Below are positions 50,741 to 59,097 of a stretch of DNA of 64,000 bases, in pieces. The notes under the pieces are model-generated. The model was not told the DNA's origin, searched no databases, and worked only from the letters and a program-made list of their open reading frames with translations. The translations under genes were made by a program, and so were the position numbers. How positions within the stretch are numbered: position 1 is the stretch's first letter; every line of letters begins with the position of its first letter. Location of the stretch: the NCBI GenBank assembly GCA_009881125.1, contig WXFH01000001.1:1-64000 (forward strand). The letters are read 5' to 3'. This DNA comes from Acidaminobacter sp. (GTDB lineage: Bacteria; Bacillota_A; Clostridia; Peptostreptococcales; Acidaminobacteraceae).

Positions 50741-52372
50741 ATGGATCCAATATTGAGAATGACAGGCATCAGCAAGTACTTTGGCACCTTCGCGGCTAAT
50801 GAGGGTGTCGATTTTGATGTTTTGCCCGGTGAAATCCACGCGCTTTTGGGTGAAAACGGGGCTGGCAAGTCGACTTTAATGAATGTGCTCTACGGACTAT
50901 ACAGGCCGGATAAGGGCGAGATCTGGTTTGACGGGCAGACGAGGCACTTCGCCTCATCCCGTGACGCGATCCTGACGGGGATTGGCATGATCCATCAGCA
51001 TTTCATGCTGGTACCGGTACATACAGTTCTTGAAAACATCATCATGGGCATGGGCAAAGAGAAAGGGTTTCTGGTCAAGGAAGCCCAGCTGGAAAAGGAA
51101 GTGCTCGAGATTGCGGCGCGCTACGGCATGGAGATCAACCCCAGGGCCCTTGTGTCCGAGCTTTCGGTAGGGGAGCAGCAGCGCGTCGAAATTGTCAAGG
51201 CGCTGTTCCGCGGTACCAAGCTCCTGATCATGGACGAGCCTACAGCTGTCCTGACGCCCCAGGAAACAGAGGAATTGTTCAAAACCCTCCGGCGCATGTC
51301 GGACGAGGGCATGTCCATCATCCTCATCACCCATAAACTGAATGAGGTCATGTCGGTCTCCAACCGGGTGACGGTGCTGAGGGACGGCAAGGTCACCAAT
51401 ACGGTCATGACCAGGGACTCCAGCGAGTACGAGCTGACCCGCTTCATGATTGGGCGGGAGCTGTCGCCGGCGTGCCGGGAAGGCCGCTGCTGCGGGGACA
51501 AGCTGGTCCTGGAGCTGGATCATGTGACCTGCGAAGGGGAAATGGGCAATCACACTCTGGAAAACGTTTCGCTATCGGTCTGCGCAGGGGAGATTCTAGG
51601 TATCGCGGGTGTTGACGGCAACGGACAGAAGGAACTCGCTGAGATTGTCGTGGGGCTGCGTGCATTGAAAAGCGGGCGTATCTTCCTCAGCGGTGAGGAA
51701 ATTGCGGGGAAGTCGATTCTTGAAATCATCGGCAAAGGCATTGGGTACATACCGGAGGATCGACATAAGCGCGGGTTGGTGCTTGACTTCACCATCGGCG
51801 AAAACCTGATCCTTAAGGATTATAATAAGAAGCCATTCACGAAGGGCGGGCTGTTCGACTTCGGGAAGATTCACGGCCACGCGGACGACATGATCAAGAA
51901 ATACTCCATCAAGACGTCGGCGGCGGGGCGGGAGTCCGAGGCACGCAAGCTGTCCGGCGGCAACCAGCAGAAGATCGTCGTGGCCCGGGAAGTGGACAAG
52001 GGGCCGAAGCTGCTGATCGCGGTGCAGCCGACCCGGGGCGTGGACATTGGCGCCACGGAATTCATCCATAAGCAGATTTTGAAGGCGAAGGAAAACGGCA
52101 CGGCGGTGCTGCTGATCTCGACGGAGCTGTCGGAGATCAACCAGCTGTCGGACCGGATCGCGGTGGTTTACAAGGGGCAGATCATGGGGGAAATACCGCA
52201 TGAAGCTTTCGAGGAGAGCCTGATTGGCCTGATGATGGCCGGGATGACCTATGAGAAGGCCATGGCAGCAAACCGTGGGACGGGCCAGGGGACAAAAGCA
52301 AGTGAGTTTTTAGCCGATGGTCATGTGCCCGCCCAAAACGCAGAACCCACGAAAGAGCAGGTGAACGCATGA
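50741..52372 (+). CDS. BMP/nucleoside-type ABC importer ATPase (two ABC domains)
   Basis: The 543-residue protein has two fused ABC domains: Walker A GENGAGKST with signature LSVGEQQRVE and Walker B LLIMDEPTAVLT, then a second, degenerate domain with GVDGNGQKE and LSGGNQQKI. This is the RbsA-like form used in BMP/NupO-type nucleoside importers. The ATG at 50741 follows CAGGGGGA. The last ~30 residues are a tail with an in-frame GCCGATGGT (52313). It overlaps the first permease gene by four bases. Confidence 0.9.
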   Translation: MDPILRMTGISKYFGTFAANEGVDFDVLPGEIHALLGENGAGKSTLMNVLYGLYRPDKGEIWFDGQTRHFASSRDAILTGIGMIHQHFMLVPVHTVLENIIMGMGKEKGFLVKEAQLEKEVLEIAARYGMEINPRALVSELSVGEQQRVEIVKALFRGTKLLIMDEPTAVLTPQETEELFKTLRRMSDEGMSIILITHKLNEVMSVSNRVTVLRDGKVTNTVMTRDSSEYELTRFMIGRELSPACREGRCCGDKLVLELDHVTCEGEMGNHTLENVSLSVCAGEILGIAGVDGNGQKELAEIVVGLRALKSGRIFLSGEEIAGKSILEIIGKGIGYIPEDRHKRGLVLDFTIGENLILKDYNKKPFTKGGLFDFGKIHGHADDMIKKYSIKTSAAGRESEARKLSGGNQQKIVVAREVDKGPKLLIAVQPTRGVDIGATEFIHKQILKAKENGTAVLLISTELSEINQLSDRIAVVYKGQIMGEIPHEAFEESLIGLMMAGMTYEKAMAANRGTGQGTKASEFLADGHVPAQNAEPTKEQVNA

Positions 52373-53532
52373 GCGCGCTGGACAAACGCATTAAAGACGC
52401 CTTTTTGAAACCGGGCGCGCGGCGGTGGAGCGTCTACTCGCTGCTGGTGCCTATTGTCTCCGTCCTGTTGGCGCTGGTGCTGGGCAGCGTGCTGCTGCTG
52501 TTTATTGGCATCAACCCGCTGGAGGCGTATTGGTATCTGATCTTCTCCAATTTCAGCAACACCTATAACATTGCGGAGGTGCTGGTCAAGGCGACGCCTA
52601 TTGCGCTCACGGGCCTGGCGTTTACCTTCGCGTTCCGGACGGGGCTCTTCAACATAGGCGGCGAGGGACAGATGTTCGCGGGCGCCATGGCGGCGGTATT
52701 CGTGGGACTTAAGACGGGGCATCTGCCTGCCTTTGTGACCATTGGACTTTGCCTGGCGGCGGCCATTGTGGCGGGGGGCATCTGGGGATTCATCCCGGGG
52801 GTGCTCAAGGGCGTGTTTGGGTCCAGCGAGATCATTGTCACCATCATGTTCAACTATGTGGCGGTGTATCTGCTGAGCTTTTTGGTGGATAAGCCCCTCC
52901 GGGAAGCAGCAGGCTTTTACCCGCAGACGGACATGATTGGCGAAAACGCGTTCCTTCCATTTCTGATTCAGAATACGAGGCTGCATATTGGTCTCGTCGT
53001 AGCCATTATTCTCAGCATTCTGGTCTATGTCGTCCTCTGGAAGACGCCGCTGGGCTTCAGGCTGCGGGCGGTGGGCTACAACCCGGACGGCGCGGAATAC
53101 GCCGGCATCAACATACGGCGCAACATGATCCTGGCCATGGTCATTTCCGGGGCTTTGGCAGGTGTGGCGGGCTTCACGGAGATCAACGGCATCCATCACC
53201 GGATGATGGACAACTTCTCGCGAAATGTGGGATTTGACGGCATAGCGGCGTCGCTGCTCGGCGGCGCGACCCCGGGTGGGGTCTTCGTGTCCTCGATCCT
53301 GCTGGGGATGCTGCAGACCGGCGCCAGCGCCATGCAGCGCGGGGTCGGTGTTCCGGCCAACATTGTCAGCATCATTCAGGCGCTGATCATCATATTGGTA
53401 CTCGCCGGGAACATGATGCGGCCAAAGCTTGAAATGAGATTGAAGGTCAAGCGCCAGGAACGCGAAGAACGCGAAGAACGCGAAGCGCGCAAAGAGAGTC
53501 AGGGATATCAAGAGGGAGGGACCGACGCATGA
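52369..53532 (+). CDS. BMP-type ABC permease 1
   Basis: The 387-residue protein has about ten membrane helices and the branched-chain/BMP permease signature TGLAFTFAFRTGLFNIGGEGQM plus AVGYNPDGAEYAGIN. It acts with permease 2. The C-terminal tail has an odd run of Arg-Glu-Glu, coded by a 9-bp tandem repeat near 53456-53485. It overlaps both neighbours by four bases. Confidence 0.9.
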   Translation: MSALDKRIKDAFLKPGARRWSVYSLLVPIVSVLLALVLGSVLLLFIGINPLEAYWYLIFSNFSNTYNIAEVLVKATPIALTGLAFTFAFRTGLFNIGGEGQMFAGAMAAVFVGLKTGHLPAFVTIGLCLAAAIVAGGIWGFIPGVLKGVFGSSEIIVTIMFNYVAVYLLSFLVDKPLREAAGFYPQTDMIGENAFLPFLIQNTRLHIGLVVAIILSILVYVVLWKTPLGFRLRAVGYNPDGAEYAGINIRRNMILAMVISGALAGVAGFTEINGIHHRMMDNFSRNVGFDGIAASLLGGATPGGVFVSSILLGMLQTGASAMQRGVGVPANIVSIIQALIIILVLAGNMMRPKLEMRLKVKRQEREEREEREARKESQGYQEGGTDA

Positions 53533-54461
53533 ATGACATCATGAACGCAGCTTTTATTGTCGCTTTGCTGTCCGCGGCGCTGAGACTTTCTGTCCCCATT
53601 CTGTTCGCGGCCCTCGGGGGTATGTTTTCTGAGCGTTCCGGGGTCGTCAATATTGGACTGGAAGGGATTATGCTCACCGGCGCTTTTGCCGGCGTCGTAG
53701 GCTCCTATTTTACCGGCAGCCAGTGGCTGGGCGCTTTGGTGGCCATGCTGAGCGGGATCGCCCTTGCCGCGCTTTTCGCGCTGATCACGGTGAAGGTGCA
53801 GATCAACCAGATCGTCAGCGGCATTGCCATTAACTTGTTGGCGGTGGGCCTGACCAGCTTTTTCTTCCGGGCTCTGTTTGGCATCACAACGACGCCTATC
53901 ACGGTTAACGCGTTCTCGCCGGTGTCACTTCCGGGACTGTCGACGCTGCCGTTTGTGGGTGAGGTTCTGTTCTCCCAGACAGCGCTGGTCTATATAGCCT
54001 TCTTGTTGGTGCCGGTGTCCTGGTTCATCCTTTATAAGACCTCCTGGGGCCTGAGCATCCGCACCGTTGGGGAGCATCCGACCGCCGCGGACACAGTGGG
54101 CATTCCGGTCAACCGCGTCCGCACTCTGTGCGTGCTGGCCAGCGGCGCCCTCGCCGGCCTTGGCGGCGCGTTTCTGTCCCTGGGGCAGTTCAATATGTTC
54201 GTCGACAACATGATTTCCGGACGCGGCTTTATCGCCGTCGCTGCAGTTATATTTGGCCGATGGAACCCCAAAGGCATCCTGATCGCCTCCCTGATATTTG
54301 GCGTGGCGGATGCGCTGCAGATCCGGCTTCAAACGGCCGGTATTGGGATTCCGTACCAGTTTCTTCTGATGTTCCCTTATCTCCTGACGGTAGTGGCTTT
54401 GACGGGGATTGTGGGCAAAACAGTGGCACCAAAGGCTTTGGGAAAAGCCTATGCAAAATAG
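53529..54461 (+). CDS. BMP-type ABC permease 2
   Basis: The 310-residue protein has about eight membrane helices with the partner signature GGMFSERSGVVNIGLEGIMLTGAF and GEHPTAADTVGIPVNRVR. It pairs with permease 1 to form the importer channel. It starts within the stop of permease 1 (ATGA). Confidence 0.9.
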   Translation: MNDIMNAAFIVALLSAALRLSVPILFAALGGMFSERSGVVNIGLEGIMLTGAFAGVVGSYFTGSQWLGALVAMLSGIALAALFALITVKVQINQIVSGIAINLLAVGLTSFFFRALFGITTTPITVNAFSPVSLPGLSTLPFVGEVLFSQTALVYIAFLLVPVSWFILYKTSWGLSIRTVGEHPTAADTVGIPVNRVRTLCVLASGALAGLGGAFLSLGQFNMFVDNMISGRGFIAVAAVIFGRWNPKGILIASLIFGVADALQIRLQTAGIGIPYQFLLMFPYLLTVVALTGIVGKTVAPKALGKAYAK

Positions 54462-54512
54462 CGTGTTTACGGGTGCACGTAAAGCGCAAAAATTTCAAGG
54501 GGGAATGAAGCA

Positions 54513-55538
54513 ATGGTGAACAAGAAGTGGTTGGTTTGGCTCATGGTCGCAGTGCTCGTCATGGCCAGCCTCGCAGGCTGCGCTCCGAAGGCTGAACCAG
54601 CAGCGCCGGCAGAACCAGCACCTGGCGCGGAAACACCGGCAGAAGAGGCTCCAAAAATCGTCCTGATTCTACCGGGACCGATCAATGACCAAGGTTGGAA
54701 CGCGACAGCTTATGAAGGCCTGAAGCTCGTTGAAAAAGACCTCGGCGTGACTATGGAATACGTTGAGAGCGTTCAGCAGGCAGACTTTGAGTCAACCTTC
54801 AGAGATTACGGCGAAAAAGGCTATGATCTCGTCTTCGCGCATGGCACTCAATTTTTTGACGCAGCTAAAGCCATTGGTCCTCAGTATCCGGACACGTTCT
54901 TCATGGTCATCAACTCTGAAGAGGGCGTTGAGCCGAACGTTGGCGGCATTGGCATCCGTGAGTGGGAAGGCGGCTATGTTGCCGGAACTCTCGCAGCTAT
55001 GAACACCACCAGCAAGCAAATGGGCGCGATTGGCTCATTCCCGTTCCCTGTAATCGAGGGGACCCTTGACGCGTTTGAAGCTGCTGCCATTGCAGTGGAT
55101 CCGGCGATCAAAGTCACCAAGACTTATGTCAACTCTTGGGATGATATCCAAAAGGGTAAGGAGACTGCCCTTGCTATGATCGAAGCGGGCTCGGACCTCG
55201 TGTTCTGCTCGGCTAACCAGGTTGGCCTTGGCTCTATTGATGCTGCTAAGACTAAGGGCGTCAAAGCGATTGGCTATATCTCACCTCAAAATGAAGTCGC
55301 GCCTGGCACTGTTATTTCAAGTGTCACTTACAACACCCCGGGTCTCTTCAAAGTTGCGGTTCAAGATTTCCTTGACGGCAAACTGACAGCCACCGGCAAA
55401 TCCCTTGGCTGGGCCGATGGTGTCCTGGACGTCCAATGGACAGATGGCGTTACGGATGAGATGAAAGCGACAATAGAAACGACCATTCAGGACCTCAAGG
55501 ATGGAAAGATTGAGAACCCGTACGTACCGGGTGATTAG
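54513..55538 (+). CDS. BMP-family substrate-binding lipoprotein
   Basis: The 341-residue protein has a lipobox (ASLAGC), a Pro/Ala linker and the BMP/Med fold (KIVLILPGPINDQGWNATAYEGL, DLVFAHGTQFFDAA, GIGIREWEGGYVAGTLAA). BMP proteins of this set bind nucleosides or related ligands; adenosine or guanosine would be typical, but it is not proved. It is the last gene of the importer operon, whose order ATPase-permease-permease-binder is less common than binder-first. GGGGG precedes the ATG. Confidence 0.9.
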   Translation: MVNKKWLVWLMVAVLVMASLAGCAPKAEPAAPAEPAPGAETPAEEAPKIVLILPGPINDQGWNATAYEGLKLVEKDLGVTMEYVESVQQADFESTFRDYGEKGYDLVFAHGTQFFDAAKAIGPQYPDTFFMVINSEEGVEPNVGGIGIREWEGGYVAGTLAAMNTTSKQMGAIGSFPFPVIEGTLDAFEAAAIAVDPAIKVTKTYVNSWDDIQKGKETALAMIEAGSDLVFCSANQVGLGSIDAAKTKGVKAIGYISPQNEVAPGTVISSVTYNTPGLFKVAVQDFLDGKLTATGKSLGWADGVLDVQWTDGVTDEMKATIETTIQDLKDGKIENPYVPGD

Positions 55539-55553
55539 AAAGCAAAGACATGC

Positions 55554-55690
55554 ATAAATAAAGATAAAGCCGCCAGATCGAGAGCTTGCTCTCGAATTGG
55601 CGGTTTTGTCTTTATTTATATAGGGCGCAGCCCGTGACCGAAGCGCAGCTTTTAACCGAGCGAAGCGAGGTTGAAAGCGGAGCGAGGTGC
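55554..55690 (+). repeat. Long-hairpin element, copy 2
   Basis: ATAAATAAAGA (55554-55564) pairs with TCTTTATTTAT (55609-55619), with inner stems CCGCCA/TGGCGG and GAGAGC/GCTCTC. It is followed by ATAGGGCGCAGC and GAAGCGCAGC-rich sequence shared with 29073-29140. It acts as a plausible terminator after the BMP operon. 55691-55860 has more GAGTTGCAG/GTGAGTTGCAG repeats and no gene. Confidence 0.75.
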
Positions 55691-55861
55691 ATGTCGGTTG
55701 ACGTGAGTTGCAGATTTATTAGGGCGCAGCCCTCGGTTGAGGTGACGCCAAAGACTAAAGCACAGGCGAAGCGACTGTGCACGTCAGTTGGTGTGAGTTG
55801 CAGCTTACCCTGTACGAAGAAGGGTGCGTGCTCATGTAATGTTACAGAAATGTTACCACAC

Positions 55862-56049
55862 CTGACACCAAGTTCAACTGAGTGTCAGACACCAAGTTCA
55901 ACTGAGTGTCAGACACCAAGTTCAACTGAGTGTCAGACACCAAGTTCAACTGAGTGTCAGACACCAAGTTCAACTGAGTGTCAGACACCAAGTTCATCTC
56001 AGTGCCTGTCACCAACTCAAAACTTGTCCGCGTCCCCAACTTGAAATCC
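55862..56049 (+). repeat. 24-bp array joining both core types
   Basis: Units start at 55882, 55906, 55930, 55954 and 55978 with core GTGTCAGACACC, then at 56002 (GTGCCTGTCACC) and 56026 (GTCCGCGTCCCC), all exactly 24 bp apart. The spacer is mainly AAGTTCAACTGA. The change of core type without a change of phase shows that the two short-repeat branches are one family. Confidence 0.9.
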
Positions 56050-56125
56050 TTCTCCAAGGGGGCTATGATGGTCTTAGATAGTCTTCATGCTCCACGCAAG
56101 ATTTACCTCGATGGGAGGATTCAAT

Positions 56126-56950
56126 ATGATTGAAGTCAATGGACTCGTGAAAATATACAAGCTGACGAAGCGGCAGATGCGTCAGCGGAAGGAAAAAGAC
56201 AAAGTCAAAATCGCGGTCGACGGCATCACTTTTGAAGCCAGGCCCGGTGAAATTTTTGGACTGCTGGGGCCGAACGGCGCCGGGAAGACCACGACGCTGC
56301 GGTGCGTTTCGACGCTGCTTTCTCCGTCGGAGGGGGACATTCGCGTTTGCGGCTTTGATACAGCCGCTCAGGGCGTCGAGGTCAGAAAGCGCATTGCGTT
56401 TCTCACCAATGAGCTCAAGCTGGACGGCCATTTCACGCCGCGCTACACTATACGCTATTTTGGGAGCCTCTACAATATGGCGCCGGAAGAAATTGAAGCC
56501 CGAGCCGCCTCGCTTTTCAAAACCTTTGGCATTGAGGGGTTTCAGGACACGAAAATTGACGATCTATCCACGGGGATGAAGCAAAAGCTCTCCATTGCCG
56601 TGAGTTTGATTCACGATCCTGAAGTCGTCATCTTCGACGAACCCACCAACGGGCTTGATATTATCACTGCCCGAACGGTCACGGATTATCTGATGAGTCT
56701 GAAGGCAGAAGGAAAAACAATTATTGTGTCGACGCACATTATGTCCGTCGCTGAGAAACTTTGTGATCGATTCGCTGTGATCCTCGGCGGCAGGATCGTC
56801 GCCCAAGGCACCTTGGAGGATGTTCTGAAAGCCGCCGGAAGCCAAACCCAGGATCAAGTCCCGGACACAATCTTGGACCTCGAGGACGCCTTTTTCAGGT
56901 TCTATCAGCGCCAAGAGCTGGAAGACCAAGCTAGTGGGGTGATCTCATGA
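56126..56950 (+). CDS. NatA-type ABC ATPase
   Basis: The 274-residue protein has Walker A GPNGAGKTT, signature LSTGMKQKL, Walker B VVIFDEPTNGLD and the His switch IVSTHIMS. The N-terminal segment KLTKRQMRQRKEKDK is a NatA-like insertion. It pairs with the permease just downstream in a Na+ or drug exporter of the NatAB type. GGGAGGA precedes the ATG; an earlier ORF start at 56087 has no ribosome binding site. Confidence 0.88.
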   Translation: MIEVNGLVKIYKLTKRQMRQRKEKDKVKIAVDGITFEARPGEIFGLLGPNGAGKTTTLRCVSTLLSPSEGDIRVCGFDTAAQGVEVRKRIAFLTNELKLDGHFTPRYTIRYFGSLYNMAPEEIEARAASLFKTFGIEGFQDTKIDDLSTGMKQKLSIAVSLIHDPEVVIFDEPTNGLDIITARTVTDYLMSLKAEGKTIIVSTHIMSVAEKLCDRFAVILGGRIVAQGTLEDVLKAAGSQTQDQVPDTILDLEDAFFRFYQRQELEDQASGVIS

Positions 56951-58176
56951 ACCGCGAAATCCTGACCGTCCTGCGCAAGGAACTTGCCCGCGTCTTCACC
57001 GACCGCAGGCTCGTCATCTCAGCCTTTATTATGCCGGCGTTGACCATCGCGCTGCTGTATGGCGTCATGGGGGTCATGATCACGCGCATGGTCGAAGACC
57101 GTCAGGAACACCAGACGGAAATCGCTGTAATCGACGCGCCGGCCTCTTTTGCCACTTATATTGAACATCATCCTCAGGAGGACATGACCCTTCAGCTGGC
57201 GGATGCCTCACGCCTTCCGGAACTCAAGGGCCTCCTCTTCACTGGGGAGCTCGACGCCGTTTTAGCCTTCGACAAAGGCTTTGACACGCAGCTCATCAAC
57301 TACAAGAGTGAGACAAAGCAGCCAGGGATAAAAATCTACTACAACGCCGCTGAGGATTACTCGGTGGACGCTCGAAGCAGGCTGATGAACGGACTCCTGG
57401 AGGACTACGAAGCCGGTGTTCTGACCGCAAGGTTTGGAGACGCGAGCTACCTGACTGCCTTTGAGACTTCAGATGAAGTCGTGGCAGATCCCAAGAAAGT
57501 CGCCGGGAAAGGCATAGGCAGCTTCCTGCCGCTGCTGCTCTCCATATTCCTCTTTGCAGGCGGGATGGGCGTCGGACTTGATGCCATTGCCGGAGAAAAA
57601 GAGCGGGGCACCATGGCGACCATGCTGGTGACGCCGGTGCGCCGCGAGGCCATTGCTTTTGGAAAGCTTCTCAGCCTGGGAGTAGTGGCATTTCTCAGCA
57701 GCATATCTACCATGATTGGCATGGTCGCCTCAGCACCATTCGCGACTTTTCTATTCAGCAATCCTGAAGCCGAAAGCGAAGGGGCGGCAGCTGCAGCCGG
57801 CTTCATGATCTCTCCTGGCTACATTGCCGCCTTGCTCTTCATCTCCATTGTGCTGACCATGCTCTACGTGGCGCTGATCAGCCTGGTCAGTGTTTACGCT
57901 CGAAACGTCAAGGAGGCCGGCACATACATTACTCCGGTCTACATGCTGGTCATGCTGCTGGGGGTCCTGACGACCTTTGGCACCGGGCAGCCGGCCTTGT
58001 GGGTATTCGGCATCCCGATCTACGGCAACGTCATGCTCATGAAAATGTCGCTGTCCTATGAGATGACCTGGCAGATGCTGGCGCTGAATACAGCGGTTTC
58101 CCTTGTTTTTCTGGCGATTCTGGTTGCGGTCATCAGAAAAATGTTCAATTCCGAGCGCGTCATGTTCAATGTGTAA
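56947..58176 (+). CDS. NatB-type ABC-2 permease
   Basis: The 409-residue protein has an N-terminal helix, a large extracytoplasmic domain (~residues 40-185) and five to six C-terminal helices including IGSFLPLLLSIFLFAGGMGVGLDAIAGEKERGTMATML, the ABC-2 signature. NatB-like permeases extrude Na+ or act in cell-envelope stress. It overlaps the ATPase gene by four bases. Confidence 0.87.
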   Translation: MNREILTVLRKELARVFTDRRLVISAFIMPALTIALLYGVMGVMITRMVEDRQEHQTEIAVIDAPASFATYIEHHPQEDMTLQLADASRLPELKGLLFTGELDAVLAFDKGFDTQLINYKSETKQPGIKIYYNAAEDYSVDARSRLMNGLLEDYEAGVLTARFGDASYLTAFETSDEVVADPKKVAGKGIGSFLPLLLSIFLFAGGMGVGLDAIAGEKERGTMATMLVTPVRREAIAFGKLLSLGVVAFLSSISTMIGMVASAPFATFLFSNPEAESEGAAAAAGFMISPGYIAALLFISIVLTMLYVALISLVSVYARNVKEAGTYITPVYMLVMLLGVLTTFGTGQPALWVFGIPIYGNVMLMKMSLSYEMTWQMLALNTAVSLVFLAILVAVIRKMFNSERVMFNV

Positions 58177-58296
58177 GTGTGAAATAAGGCAGCCTCAAAT
58201 GCTCAGAAGCATCAGAAAATTGAATTTTCAGGCATTAAAGTATTTTCGAGGCGCCTTCAATGCGGTATGATAGTTGAATAGAAAGAGGTGGTCCCG

Positions 58297-59097
58297 GTGA
58301 TTTATTTCAACACTAAACCAGAAATCATTGAAGCGGCGATCCAGTCCGCGCCAGTCCACGCCTGGGTTGGCGAATTTTCCGGGCGCGACAGCGTTGCGGC
58401 CATCATAGCGGCGTTTGAACACGACGCCTGTGACTTTGTGCTGCCCGTGGCCAGTTTTGCGGGCACTGAATATGGCGATACCCGGGACCTTCTGGAAAAT
58501 CACGCTCACCTGCGATCGGAAATCGAAGCCCGCTATGGGGGTGCCAAAACCATCGGCGATCTGATCTTTTACAGCGATCCTTTTCTTTGGGGTCTGATCA
58601 ACGGTCGACACGTGGCGCAGCTCACCCGTCAGTTTGGCTTTTATACGCCCTGCATAGGCTGCCACGCCTATTTTCATCTGCTGAAGCTCCCTTTCGCGAA
58701 GCGTCTTGGCAAGGTTATCATCTCCGGCGAGCGCGAGAGTCACGACGGCCGGGTCAAGCTGAATCAGCTGCCTCAGGTGCTGGATTTTTTAAGCGGTGAG
58801 ATCGGAGCCGAAGGCGTGCAGCTTCTCCAGCCCATTCGGGATCTGTCTGACGGGGATGCTGTCGAGACCATGATTGGTTGGGCGTGGAAGGAAGGCGTCA
58901 ACCATCCGGAGTGCACCTTCAGCGGCAACTACAAGCTGGCAGACGGCCGCGTGGACTATGACCCGGCTGCGCTCGCGACATTCTTGACGGACTATCTCGG
59001 TCCCGTGCACCGCTTGGTGGCGAGGGCCCTCGGCACAGGCTTCGACTATGACCGTCGAGAACTCGAGCATGCTGTGAAGGGGATTTTCAATCCATGA
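58297..59097 (+). CDS. PP-loop-like ATPase of unknown function
   Basis: The 266-residue soluble protein has a degenerate PP-loop, GEFSGRDSVAAI (near residues 25-36), a conserved-looking LPVASFAGTEYGD and a Cys-x2-Cys-His segment, CIGCHAYFHLLKLPFAKRL, then SGERESHDGR. This suggests an adenylating enzyme with a metal or sulfur site, comparable to QueC/ExsB/TtuA-type proteins, but the exact family is not recognised. GAGGTGG favours GTG at 58297 over 58288. Its last bases overlap the ApgM-like gene by four bases. Confidence 0.65.
   Translation: MIYFNTKPEIIEAAIQSAPVHAWVGEFSGRDSVAAIIAAFEHDACDFVLPVASFAGTEYGDTRDLLENHAHLRSEIEARYGGAKTIGDLIFYSDPFLWGLINGRHVAQLTRQFGFYTPCIGCHAYFHLLKLPFAKRLGKVIISGERESHDGRVKLNQLPQVLDFLSGEIGAEGVQLLQPIRDLSDGDAVETMIGWAWKEGVNHPECTFSGNYKLADGRVDYDPAALATFLTDYLGPVHRLVARALGTGFDYDRRELEHAVKGIFNP

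Noticed and set aside
54256..54264. Additional copies of the 9-mer (54256 and 49901)
   Set aside because: Both have one mismatch and were not counted in the total of exact copies.
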